From Adiantum capillus-veneris (taxonomy: Eukaryota; Streptophyta; Polypodiopsida; Polypodiales; Pteridaceae): a stretch of 64,000 bases of DNA. Of this stretch, positions 31,813 to 43,023 are shown piece by piece. The notes below the pieces were generated by a model, which did no database searches, was not told the origin of the DNA, and saw only the letters and a program-made list of their open reading frames with translations. Where the stretch lies: assembly GCA_014529385.2 (NCBI GenBank), contig CM043945.1, positions 3,070,312-3,134,311 on the forward strand, written 5' to 3'. Within the stretch, counting starts at the first letter, position 1; each line of letters begins with the position of its first letter. Both the position numbers and the translations under genes were made by a program.

Positions 31813-32752
31813 TGTTGAGCCAGCAGAGGATCACACCCACATTTTTGCTCACACTCATCATTTTGTAACCATTGATTGTAATAAATGTCTTTCTGACATT
31901 AATTTTGATTTGAGCCATTCATTAAGTAACGGGACTCAATTGAGTTTTCAGCTTGTAATCCCGAAGTAATTTCACTTGCTGATGTAATTAGTTAGAGATG
32001 TTCTCACCTCCAAGGCTGAGGTATATAAGCCAAAGTTTTTGTAACCTAAGGGGATTCAGATTATTAATCAAAGTGAGTTTTTTTGAGCGCCGTGACTGTG
32101 TCTGAGAGAGAGTGAGAGAGAGAGAGTCTTATCTACTTGCTACGCGAGCTACGGAGCCGCCATTGGAGAAGCGACACCGCCATTGTGTTAGCAACGGCGA
32201 GAGCTACGCACAGATACCAAGAGTGCGCGCTATCGGCCTCTATGTGTCGTAAGTTCCTATGAGCTTCGGTGTGAGTTTTCTTCCAACTCGTGTGTCGGAA
32301 TAGAGCGTGCAGCATATCTATAGAACCACAACGATTAGAGCTACACATTAGTACCATCGGGGTCAAGTGTCGGTCACCTGTATTTTTCGGCCTGTCTTCA
32401 TACGCGTTTACCGCACGGAGTGATTATAGGTTGATTTTGAAGTTCAAGTCTTAAGGGTGTTGTTCTTACCTAGTGCATAGACTTCCCCTTGAGTTTGAGA
32501 TCGATTCAATGATTCTAGATCCTGTTTCGTATAGCATTCGTTCGTAGTACGGATTTCAGTCACTTGCGTATTTTAGAACTTAGATTTGATTTCCTTAGTA
32601 GTGATTGTCATTAGAAGGTCGAGTAGGTGATTTGACACCCACCTAGTTGTTTCCATGCGCCTGCGGGTCAAGCTTCGTCCTCGTCTGACAAATTCTGTTG
32701 TTGGTTGAGTTCTCGCTATTTAGCTTCCGCTAGCGGCGTAACCGCCTTAACA
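31813..32752 (+). repeat. Gyp-B 5' LTR
   Basis: TGTTGAGCCAGCAG to AACCGCCTTAACA, 940 bp, ending two bases before the PBS. It shares short blocks with the Gyp-A LTR (GAGCTACACATTAG, TTTTCGGCC, TGAGTTCTCG). A palindrome half-site TGTCTTCATACGCG lies at 32393-32406. Confidence 0.85.
32021..32029 (+). promoter_or_regulatory. Gyp-B LTR TATA box
   Basis: GTATATAAG, about 210 nt into the LTR, at the place of TATATATA in Gyp-A. Confidence 0.75.
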
Positions 32753-32754
32753 TT

Positions 32755-32772
32755 TGGCGCCGCTGCCGGGGA
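32755..32772 (+). other. Gyp-B primer binding site (tRNA-Asp)
   Basis: TGGCGCCGCTGCCGGGGA, one mismatch to the tRNA-Asp complement. Confidence 0.92.
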
Positions 32773-33290
32773 CGAGAGCCCTAAGTAGGTGACCTTCGAC
32801 TAATCCTACGAGGTGAGTCGTATAAATTACTTTGTATACTTTAGTTAGAAAAGATCTAGGAGTGGTGGACTCCGAAGATCTCGAGAGATACTAGGAAGTG
32901 GGGTATTCCTGGGTCTTCCGTGCTGACAGTATTTTTAGTTTAGCTTAGATTTGTTTGTTGTTTTGTTGGTGTTGAGTAGTTGTTGATAGAAGAAGAATTT
33001 GCTAGTCCGTGAGTGACAGTGGATCTCTTTAAAATCACAATTACCAAACCCATTTTATGATTAGGAATAGCTTAGGTAGGACTTCATTTGATCCTGATCT
33101 AGAGCTAATAATCATTGGAGTATTTGCTTGATATGGTTGATTGCATGTTAGATCACTAAACCGTCGAGTTAGTAGTGAAACTTGCAATAAACAAAAGTCA
33201 GAGAAATTTTCTGTGTATCTGGGAGTTGCTGAGCACTAGAGAAAGCTTTAGAAAGGATTCTGTGCCAAAAAACTGGAAATCTGCAACTTT

Positions 33291-33314
33291 AGACATCATA
33301 CGCGTATGATGTCT
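33291..33314. repeat. Leader palindrome B1
   Basis: AGACATCATACG plus its exact reverse complement. It differs from the Gyp-A palindrome by a C to A in one arm and the matching G to T in the other. Confidence 0.95.
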
Positions 33315-33578
33315 AAATGACCAAACAGAGACCAAAACAAAAATTTTGACTTTACCAAAGTGTTCAAAAGGGGGGTTATACCCTAATTTCAACTTAAAAC
33401 AAGAGCATTAACACTCAAAGAAACCCAAAAAGACAAGTCGGAGTCCAAGAAACGCAAAGAATAGGAAATTTTGGATTCGGATCTTGCTTTTACATTCAAA
33501 CCTGACAAAAACACTTGAAACTCAATTATAAACATTGGAGAAGGCTTAAAACCAAAAATAGTCAAAATCTGTGAAAAA

Positions 33579-33602
33579 AGACATCATACGCGTACAATGT
33601 CT
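33579..33602. repeat. Leader palindrome B2
   Basis: Left arm intact; right arm CGTACAATGTCT has two transitions. 288 bp from B1. Confidence 0.9.
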
Positions 33603-33703
33603 TTTAGCACATCCACTGCTTAATTTTGATATCTGACCTGACAAGATTGTTACAAACACTGTAGAAAGCATAAATATCAAGTCTTGACCCAAATTGATGA
33701 AAA

Positions 33704-33727
33704 AGACATCATACGCGTATAATGTCT
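33704..33727. repeat. Leader palindrome B3
   Basis: One mismatch (right arm CGTATAATGTCT). 125 bp from B2. Confidence 0.92.
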
Positions 33728-33988
33728 TTGACCTAATTTTGGACATATTTTGATACTTTGCCAACACAGGTCCATTGTAATAGCTGTCTAGAGGTTATAT
33801 TTCAAGTTTTATCCCATTTGGATCATAATTGACCCAAAACAAGTCAAAAGCGGAAAATTGCCAAGAAAAGCCTAAATTAGCCATAACTTGCTCAAACAGA
33901 GTTCAAACTGAATTTTGTGAGTGGAAAGAGCATAAGGGGGCTACTGAGAGTGAGCATAACCAAAATAGTCTAAATCTGTGAAAAAAAA

Positions 33989-34012
33989 AGACATCATACG
34001 CGTATAATGTCT
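33989..34012. repeat. Leader palindrome B4
   Basis: Same arms as B3. 285 bp from B3; Gyp-A has 276 bp for the corresponding step. Confidence 0.92.
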
Positions 34013-34177
34013 TTTTCAGCATAACTGCAACAAAATTCTCACTTGATGAAACAGAAGTTGTCCAACTGACAAGATTAAACAATCGACCAAGTATCAATCA
34101 GTTTGGATCAATTCTGACCACAAAAACTTGGGGAAAACAAATTGTCGAGACGGAAAAGTTAAAGTCCTTTAGGGGAA

Positions 34178-35113
34178 TTGATGAATTTGAGATCGGGCAA
34201 GAATCTCCAGAATAACCAACCAAAACAAGGGGAACACGCAAGTGTCATATCAACCGAGGGAAGTGTAAACCAAAGTTGGGTGCAACCATTAGAGCCGATC
34301 TTTGAAGGAAGTATTTCTGATACTTCTTCGGAGAGATCTTACGAGATTTTCACCGAACACTTGGAACACTTGAACCTGAACAACAGAGAAAATATGGCAG
34401 CAGGATCATCAAACCCTTCCGCCACAATGAAGCTATTGTTCATAAAATACCAGTACGACAATGAGCAAGGTGCCAAGATCTACAAAGATGGAATGGACCG
34501 CTATTGTGTAAAGATAGAGGAGAGACCTAGTGAGTTCAAGGACTTAGTGCCTGTGAGCTATAGCGGAGATAGATATCTAGATGACGAGGGTACCATGTAC
34601 TTGGTAGTCCTAAACCCTAACATTGTGGACAAGTGGGGATTGATGGGCACCAAAGCCAAAGTAGATGAAGAACTTGAGGAGAAAGCATCAATAATGAACT
34701 TCCCTGATGCGAGGTTAAGAAGAGAGAATGAAACTACAAGGATCAACACTGATAACATCTATGTGGGGCTATACAAATATAATAATGGGGAGCAAGATCT
34801 CTATTATAGATTTGAAGAACCCTACACCGGAGAGTTGACAGACCAAAAAAGACTTTATGTCTTTACCTACACAGAGGGATCGGAAGTGAAAATTGCCGCT
34901 TACGACAAGTATGGGAGGCAATACTCAACAATGGGCAAGAAAGAATTAGAAGGATATACATACTTTGGGGGACCACTACATCAGCATTATGTTACTTCTA
35001 GCTCACAAAGACCAGCACCAACAAATGGAGTGCAAAACCCAATGACGACAGGATGACAAAGAACTCAGGCTGCTGACTCTTTCAGTCAACCTCAGTACTC
35101 GAAGCCCGAACCA
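34178..35113 (+). pseudogene. Gyp-B gag N-terminal domain
   Basis: It starts at MMNLRSG (34178 or the Met at 34181). 292 codons are open to a TGA at 35054-35056, and the next open part is in the same frame, so this is one nonsense change. Blocks shared with Gyp-A include VKIEERPSEFKDLVPVSY, GDRYLDDEGTMYLVVLNPN and AAYDKYGRQYSTMGKKELEG. The domain precedes the capsid and is not one I recognise. Confidence 0.82.
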
Positions 35114-36133
35114 ATGGGATCATTACATTCCAGAGAGTCAATGGATACGAATCGAGGTAGTGCAGTTCCAATCCCCACATATACCACTCCAGGTCCAAGG
35201 TTCGAAGCGGAACCATCACATTTACCTCCTAGTAGTAGATTCAGGGTAGGGGAACCGACAAGGGTAACCCATGAAGTCCATGATGCTAGAGAAAGCTTTA
35301 GCCGGGACACAGGAGCAATGAGATTGGTAGTAGACCATAGACGTATGAGACCATCTCAAGTAGCCAAGTGTATGCCAAAGAAGTATGGTGGTTCAGGAGA
35401 TCCGTATGCACATGTGTCACTCTTTAAGCAAGTCTTAAGAGCTGAGCAGATAACAGATTTCCATACACAATACGAGGGATTTGTTCTTACTCTAGAAGGT
35501 ATGGCATTGACATGGTTTCAACCATTGAACATAGGGGGATTCCATGACATTGACCATTTGCTAAGAGAGTTTGCTGAGGAATTCTCAAAACGAGGGATTA
35601 AGCACAATACGGTCTCACAAATATATGCTTTCAAACAGAGAGAACACGAAAAAGTGAAGGAAGCTTCACTTCACTTCAAACAATACATTGAGAGATGTCC
35701 AGTACGTGAACGACCACAAGATGACAGACTATCTGTTCTCTTTATTGAGGGACTAAGAAACGACACTCTCAAGAAGGACTTGCATTTGAAAGCTTGTACA
35801 AGTTTCGAGCAAGTAACGAGAGAGGCATTGTACTTAGTGGATAACTGTACAGTTTATGGAGAGGTGTCAGCGGATACAGATTTTGCATCCAGTAGCTCCT
35901 CCTCCGTAGCGAGCGAGACTACCACTAAAAAGAATGTTCAAACAACAACCATGCCAAATGTAGAGCAAATGATAGAAGATGCTCTAAAAAGGATGGCACC
36001 ATACCAAAAACCATTGCCAAAACCACTGAAATGGTGTGCTATTGAACAAAAATGGACAAACCATCCAACAGAGGAGTGCTATTACAACAAAGGGTATGTA
36101 AGGGAGCGTCAGTATGCACCTCCTGCTCAATAA
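35114..36133 (+). pseudogene. Gyp-B gag capsid domain
   Basis: 339 open codons in frame with the preceding part. Capsid blocks: RLVVDHRRMRPSQVAK, DPYAHVSLFKQVLRAEQITD, LTWFQPLNIGGFHDIDHLL, EFSKRGIKHNTVSQIYAFKQ, LSVLFIEGLRNDTLKKDLHL and EALYLVDNCTVYGE, then a Ser/Thr-rich spacer. It ends in a TAA, and a one-base frame change follows before the knuckles. Confidence 0.88.
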
Positions 36134-37737
36134 GCACCACCTCAAGTACATCCAGTACCTCGATACCCAACGGGAAATGTACCAGGACCTATGGGGATAG
36201 AAAGGCTAAACCAGTATTGGGACAACAACCACCTTCACCAGGAGCAAGACCAGTGGGCATTAGATATGCACCAACCTTAGAGAATCAGGAAGAACAAGCC
36301 TTAGTGCCTGTTCAAGCCTATTATGAAGAATCTGGTGCACACATGTCTCCAACTGTGTATTACCCACCAGAAGAACCCAAACAACCAGAACCATGGGGCA
36401 TGATTGGGAATGTTGGAATACCAACAGTTATAAGTGCTTCTGATGAAGAGAGATACAATTTGGATGCAAGAACATTGATGTTCATAGCTCATGGAGGGTT
36501 AACAGGACAAAGACCATCCTATCCACAAAGGACGAATCAAATGGGACAAAGACCAGCACTAGGGCCCTGTTACAAGTGTGGAGGTGACCATCTGATGAAT
36601 GTTTGTCCACATACGGAAATCATTAGAATTAACGCTTATTGCACTGAGTGTGGGGTTACTCACTTCATTGAGGATTGTTCAAAGAATCCAAACAAAGTGC
36701 AAAAGACGACATTGAATATGCTAGAAACTATTCCTACCAGCAGTGGGTCTGAAAATGAAACTCTGATACCAACGCAAGTTGTTACTAGAGCTCAAGCTAA
36801 GAAAACCACTAGAGAACCTGAGAATGGAAAGTTAGCGACTGAAGTGGTTAGTCAAGGACCGCGGAGTCAGAGAAACACATGGAAAGCTAGAAAAGCACAC
36901 ATGAAGTTGAGAAAAGAACGTTAAGACGCTATTCTAGCTGAGGAACTAAAGCGAACTAAAGATAGATTAGAAAAACTTTAGAGTCAAAACGGGAAACGAG
37001 AGATGAGCCCGGAAAGAACGAAACAAAAGAGTATCAAAGAAACAACGAGCTTAAGCTCAGGGGGATCAGTGCTAATCGACAAAGTACACGAACCATTGGA
37101 CGCACTGATGAGAGCTTACGAAGCTAGGTTAAAGAACAACCAAACACAAGAACAGAGATGGATGACATACCCAAACGCGGAATTGGAAAAGCAAAGACTT
37201 GAAATGTGCCAGAGAATGATCGAGACTGCACAAGCCTTATTAGAACCACCAAAAGAAACAATGAATTGTGGAACGGAAAACCCAATTCAGCAAGAGATTA
37301 TCGTTTCACGGGTAGCTGAAAAGACTCCCAGTGCACAAAAGCCTGAAAATACACACAAGGATGACCGCATAGTATTGAACACAACCGATCAGGAGATAGA
37401 GAGTTTTCATCCAGTCATACAGAGGTCTTACGGAAGAGATGAGGATTACAATGAATTTTGGAAACAAGTGAGAGAGGCAAACTTTGCAAACGAGCTAAGT
37501 TGCCAAGCTAATCAGACAAATTGAGAAAAGGACATCAGGAATCCTCCCATAGTGGAATTTGAGGCAGGATCTCAAGTGGACTTGGATCTGCAATCTTACT
37601 GGGGAGATGGGGGCTCTGTTAGAACAATGGAGAGCAAACCTCACTCACTGAATACCTTACCTTCATACTTAGGAGAGTATGAAGCAAAATCCGAGACTAG
37701 AGCACTTCCCTCATGAAGAATCTCATCAAAAAAAGTC
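36134..37737 (+). pseudogene. Gyp-B gag zinc knuckles and C-terminal region
   Basis: Linker YYPPEEPKQPEPWGMIG, then knuckles CYKCGGDHLMNVC and CTECGVTHFIEDC (both C-x2-C-x3-H-x4-C), then a basic helix. Stops TAA at 36922 and TAG near 36980 interrupt an otherwise matching frame. It continues with SSGGSVLIDKVHEPLDALMR and TLPSYLGEYEAKSETRALPS up to the PR1 start. There is an A-run just before 37738. Confidence 0.83.
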
Positions 37738-40155
37738 ATGGACTCGCAAGGATTGATAGAGATCTTGTCAACACCAGTGACATGCACTATCACTCTAGCT
37801 GAGCTTTTGAGGCTAAGACCACATATGTGGACCACTGTAGGAAAATTCTTGGAAAAATTTGGGATAAAAGACCCAACATCGAGACTGCAAGAGGGTATAC
37901 AAGAGCTGAGTAAACCACAAAAGAACGCTAAGCCTGTACCCTTAAACAAGGTCAGAGAGTATTGCGAAGGTGAAGAGGGGAATACAACCTTACCAGTTGA
38001 ATTCCAAGGAGTGAACACAATGGCAATACTAGACAGCGGAGCTGGGGTAGCCATTGCTACAAAAGAAATCTGGAAAAAATGGAGGAAACCAGCAATAAGG
38101 AAGACTAGGTTGAAACTCCAATTAGCAGATGGACACATGGAGAAACCTATGGGGTTATTAGAGAAAGTCGTAGTGACTTCTTGCGGCATTGAATACGAAT
38201 ATACTTTTGCTATTGTCGATTTTGGCAAGGAGAATAACTATGATATCATACTGGGAAGACCATTCATGAGACAGTTGAAAATGGTCCAGGATTGGGGCTA
38301 CGATCACATATACCTGAGAAATATGGAAACCACTACACGTGTGAACCTGAAAGACCATAGCTACAAAGATGTGAACCGAACACCGGTAGAGGAGTTTGAT
38401 TCAGCTACTTTGGCGGGATCCGAATTTCCGGCCTGGTTAGGTAAGCCCAAGGAGTTATGGATGTGTGGAGCCTCGAAATGTGGAAGTCTGAGGCGAGAAG
38501 AATATGTTTTAGAAAGGGCTATCGAAGACGAAACTTATATAGGAGAACCCTTTCCAGAGGACACGCTTGAACCATTAGAATGGACACACATTCTAGCAAC
38601 CCTAGATGTTTGTGCAATCCCGGATGGTCCCACAACGAAATTTTGCGACAAGGACGGGTACGACGTGGTTCCATACTTCATGCTGAGAATGATACTCGAA
38701 AAAGAAACTGAAAAGAACGATACACTGGAAAAGGAAAATGAAGAAGAGGTGTTTCACGACATTCCCGATCATCCAGAGTGGGGAAATGAAGCAGACAACG
38801 AGTCAACGGACAATTCAAGCGGAAATGAAGAAACTATAACGGATGTCCGATTTTATGATTTTCTGAACCAAACTAAACAACGCCAGAAACGCTATAGAGC
38901 AAAGAGAAAAACAAAGGGGGTTAGAACCAATCCGATGCCTAGAATAAAGGGAAAAAATCAATTCCTAATGCTAGTAAAGGCAGAAGATTGTGTTAAGGAC
39001 AAGATTTCTGGAAGAATGAGAGGCAATGATCAAAAGAGCTTACGAAAAGACAAAAGAAGCTCAAGAAATCAAGTTCAAAGGAATAAAACGAAAACTGAAA
39101 CAGAAAAATCAGAAAAGAACAAGCGCAACAAAGAACACACGGAGTCCAAGTTAGAACGTAGAAACAAGTACAGAGAGCTCAAGAAAACTCTGAAAGAAGT
39201 TTGGACGACAGAAATTGAGAGTGGAGAGGACGAAAACGCCAAAATCAAGGAAAACATGGATGTTCCCTCTCACTACAGGAAATTCACAATAGAGGATAGG
39301 AAGGTGGTATTAACCCAACCTATTCGAGAGAGAAGGGAGAACGAATCTTATGACGGACCGGAAGATGCAAAAAAAGTTGATTTAGCAGCTCCAGGTGAGA
39401 CACCTAGACCGGTGTACATAGCCACGGATTTGTCTCCAGGCGAGAAAGAGAGACTTTTGAGTCTTCTCAGAGAGTACAGGGATGTGTTTGCATGGTCTTA
39501 TAAGGACTTAAAGGGAGTTGACCCATCGATATGCCAACACACAATCCCACTGAAACAAGACGCAAAGCCTAGCAGACAGAGACCATACACATATAATGAT
39601 ACATTTGCTAAGCGAATCAAAGAAGAGATAGATAAGCTAATGGAAGCTGAATTCATATACGAGATTGAACACACCGATTGGGTATCTCCGATTGTGGTAG
39701 TACCCAAGAAGAACGGAAAACTCCGAGTATGTGTCAACTTAAAGAAAGTGAATGCTGCAACAATCAGGGACAATTATCCCCTTCCGATAACTGATCATGT
39801 TCTAGAGCGTGTATCAGGGAAAACAGCATACTCTTTTCTTGATGGTTTTTCAGGATATAACCAGCTAGCCATAGCACTAGAAGATCAACATAAAACAGCT
39901 TTTGCAACGGAGTGGGGAATTTATGCTTATCGGGTTATGCCTTTTGGTCTAACCAATGCTCCCGCAACCTTCCAGAGGCTGATGACGCATGCTTTCAAAG
40001 AATACTTAAGGTTGTTTCTAGAAATATACATGGATGACTTATGTGTACATTCTCTTCTGAGAGATGAGCATTTAGAACACCTAAGAAAAGTATTTGAGAA
40101 ATGTAGGACATATCGCATTTGTCTCAATCCTGAGAAATGTGTGTTTATGGTCTGA
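37738..40155 (+). pseudogene. Gyp-B PR1 and reverse transcriptase
   Basis: 805 open codons from MDSQGLIEIL. PR1: TMAILDSGAGVAIATKEIW with DSG at residues 99-101 and IILGRPFM at 170-177. A charged linker (residues 200-560) follows. RT is at about 600-805: KKNGKLRVCVNLKKVNAAT, FLDGFSGYNQ (Asp 702), MPFGLTNAPATFQR and EIYMDDLC (Tyr of YMDD at residue 764). A TGA at 40153-40155 falls in the thumb, where Gyp-A has Lys; the frame then continues unchanged for another 2.9 kb. All PR1 and RT catalytic residues are intact. Confidence 0.93.
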
Positions 40156-43023
40156 CAGGGCAGAATTCTGGGACATATTGTCTCACAAAACGGAATATCC
40201 ACGGATTTAGAGAAGATAAAAGTTATAGTGGATATGCCTAGACCAACCAATGCGAAACAAGTACAGAGCTTTATGGGACATTGCGGATATTATAGACGAT
40301 TCATTTACATGTACGCTATAATAGGCCAACCACTTTACAGGCTAATAGTGAACTTTGAATGGACAGAGGAGTGTGAGGAACCGTTCAAGAAATTGAAAGA
40401 GGCACTCATTACTGCTCCAGTCTTGAAATCACCAGATTGGGAGAAGATATTCCATGTGCATATAGATGCTTCGGCATATGCAATAGGATGCATTTTGGCT
40501 CAGCCAGAAGAAGGAAACATGGATTTTTCTATCTGTTACGCCAGTCGACAGCTCAACAATGCAGAGAAGAATTACACCACAACAGAGCGAGAAGGATTAG
40601 GAATGATATATGTTGTGAAGAAATTTCGGCATTATCTTCTAGCCAACAAGTTTGTGTTTTTTACGGATCACCAAGCCTTGCTCTACCTAGTGAATAAACC
40701 ATGCAATACCGGAAGAATAGTGAGATGGTTCATTATCTTACTGGAATTCGACTTCACGGTAGTAGTAAAGAAAGGAAAAACACATCTTAGAGTTGATCAT
40801 CTTTCGCGATTGACGAATGGAGAAGACCCTATAGGAGTAGATGACGACATGCCAGACGCGTACTTGTTCAACATAGAAATGATACCGAAGTGGTCTCAAA
40901 ATGTCGTTAGCCTATTAACCTATGGAGGAGAGTTTGATAAAAGAGAATACAACCAGAAACATATTGCTATTCAGCATTCCAAGAATCTTCAATTGGTTGC
41001 AGGAAGGTTGTATCAATTGGGAAATGATCATGTTTTACGACTATGCATCAATCCTAAGGAATATAATATATATCTACGCGAAGCACATGTTCAGGAATGT
41101 GCATTTCATTGTTCAAGAAGGAACACATATAGGAATTTGTTACAATTGGGAGTCTATTGGCCAGGAATGAAAGAAAGCGTACATGAATATGTCACTGTAT
41201 GTATTGTATGTTCCTCAAAACCGCCAGCAGAGTATTCAACATTATATCAGATAATGATCGCTCCGGAATGGAGTCAGTATATTGTTGAATATCTCACAAA
41301 TAGAACTTTCCCAGAAGGAACGTCAAAAGCTTGTCAGAAATCTGTAGAGACAGAAGCTAGAGATTACGCTTTAATAGGAGATCAACTCTATAAGAGAGGT
41401 AAAGACAACCAGCTTAGGATTTGCGCATCAGAGACTGAGGATGTGATAATACTAGAGCAAGCTCATGGAGGAGTAGGTGGAGGCCATTTCTCAGGTGATA
41501 CGACAGCAAAACTTGTCTTAGCCGCAGGAATATGGTGGCCAACATTACACATGGACGCTGAGGAATACGTTAAACGGTGCGATGACTGTCAGCGGACCAA
41601 AGTACCACTTAAAAGAGATGATATGTCGCTTAGACCAATGATGGGGGCAAGAGCTTTTGCAAAATGGGGGATTGATTATGTCGGACCCATTTCACCTCCT
41701 GCATATAAGACTCATGCACAATACATCGTTGTGGCTACAGACTATCTAACAAACTGGGTCGAAGCAAAGGCAACTCAAAAAGCGGATGCCAGGACCACGG
41801 CACAATTTCTATATGAATACGTCTTTGTACGATATGGATTGCCAATAGAAATTGTGAGTGATCGAGGCACACATTTTATAAATGAAGTGATAGAGATCCT
41901 TCTAGATGAATTCATGGTAATCCATAGGAAATCAGCCCCGTATCATCCACAAGCAAACGGACAAGCTGAAGCAACAAACAAAACCATATGCACGGTCCTC
42001 ACAAAGATTGTATCTGAGTCGAGAACTGACTGGGACCAGAAGTTTCATTCAACATTATGGGCATATAGGGTAGCATATAAAACATCAATAGGAACGACCC
42101 CATATAACATGGTTTTTGGGCTAAATGCTATCTTACCAATAGAATTCTTGATTTCAACCTTAAGGTTGTCTAAGGATCTAGAGTGGACAGGGCACGAGCT
42201 TTCTGATAGAATAGATGACCTGGAAAAGCTAGACGAGCTTTGCCTAAAAGCAGTAGCTTCTATCTACGCTCAAAAAAGGCGACAAAAAGAATTTTTTGAT
42301 AAGCATGTGCGGACTAAAGAGTTTAAGGTTGGGGACTATGTCCTAGTTTACACTCTGAAACAGCATGCTAAGAAGCTTAAAAAGCGAGGGATGGGACCTC
42401 TGGTGATTAAAGATCTATCACCAAGTGGAGCCGTCAAGCTTGCTACATTAGACGGAGAAGAAATGCCCAATTGGATTAGTGGATGCAGAGTGAAAAAGTA
42501 TCTTTTGTCGCTAACCCAAGACATGCTTCTCAAAATACATCAAGAAAAGCTGCGTGTCCAGAAAAAGGAAAATATTGTGGAGGAAGCGCAAGCCGAGGCG
42601 AAGGAAAGAATGGAGAAAAGAAGACTACTGTGTCAGAAACAGCGCAATGAAGGAGCAATACAAATAAACGCAGTCAGTATAACAGAAATGGATAATGACA
42701 AAGAAGAACCCATCATTGAATGCAAAGTAGGAACCAACCAAATCAAAGCAAGAGCACTATTGGATTCAGGAGCTCAAACTAACCTACTTTCACTCAGTTT
42801 GTATAGACAATTGACAAATGACACTAAATTACAAACTGCCAAGCAAGAGTTAAAGAGTTACTCTGAGAATTCAATCAAAACTGTCGGATGCACAGTTTTA
42901 CATATACAGATTAACCAGTATGTGTATCCTCATATGTTTTACGTGGTTGAAGAGCAAGCTACACAACATCCATTATTGCTAGGACAACCATGGCAGAAGC
43001 AATACAATGCAATGATTGACTAG
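40156..43023 (+). pseudogene. Gyp-B RNase H, two zinc modules, integrase and PR2
   Basis: Same frame as the upstream ORF after its TGA. Numbered from the Met at 40228: RNase H with Asp 80 (HVHIDAS), Glu 120 (TTTEREGL) and Asp 147 (FTDHQAL). Zinc module 1 is H287-x6-H294-x30-C325-x2-C328; zinc module 2 is H413-x6-H420-x30-C451-x2-C454. The integrase core has Asp 483, Asp 545 and Glu 581 (35 residues between the last two). The integrase C-terminal GDYVLVY block is at 702. After a charged helix (780-805), PR2 has LLDSGAQTNLLS (Asp 846) and LLLGQPW at 916-922. It ends at a TAG at 43021 where Gyp-A has Trp. All active-site residues are present, so this copy is the best template for the lineage. 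Confidence 0.93.

Larger units (their letters stand above)
32773..34177 (+). other. Gyp-B 5' leader, non-coding
   Basis: 1.4 kb without a convincing ORF, carrying four palindromes between 33291 and 34012. Confidence 0.85.

Noticed and set aside
40153-40155. Programmed readthrough TGA in Gyp-B pol
   Set aside because: No known readthrough context follows (next codons CAG GGC), it lies within the RT thumb and Gyp-A has Lys there; mutation is the simpler reading.
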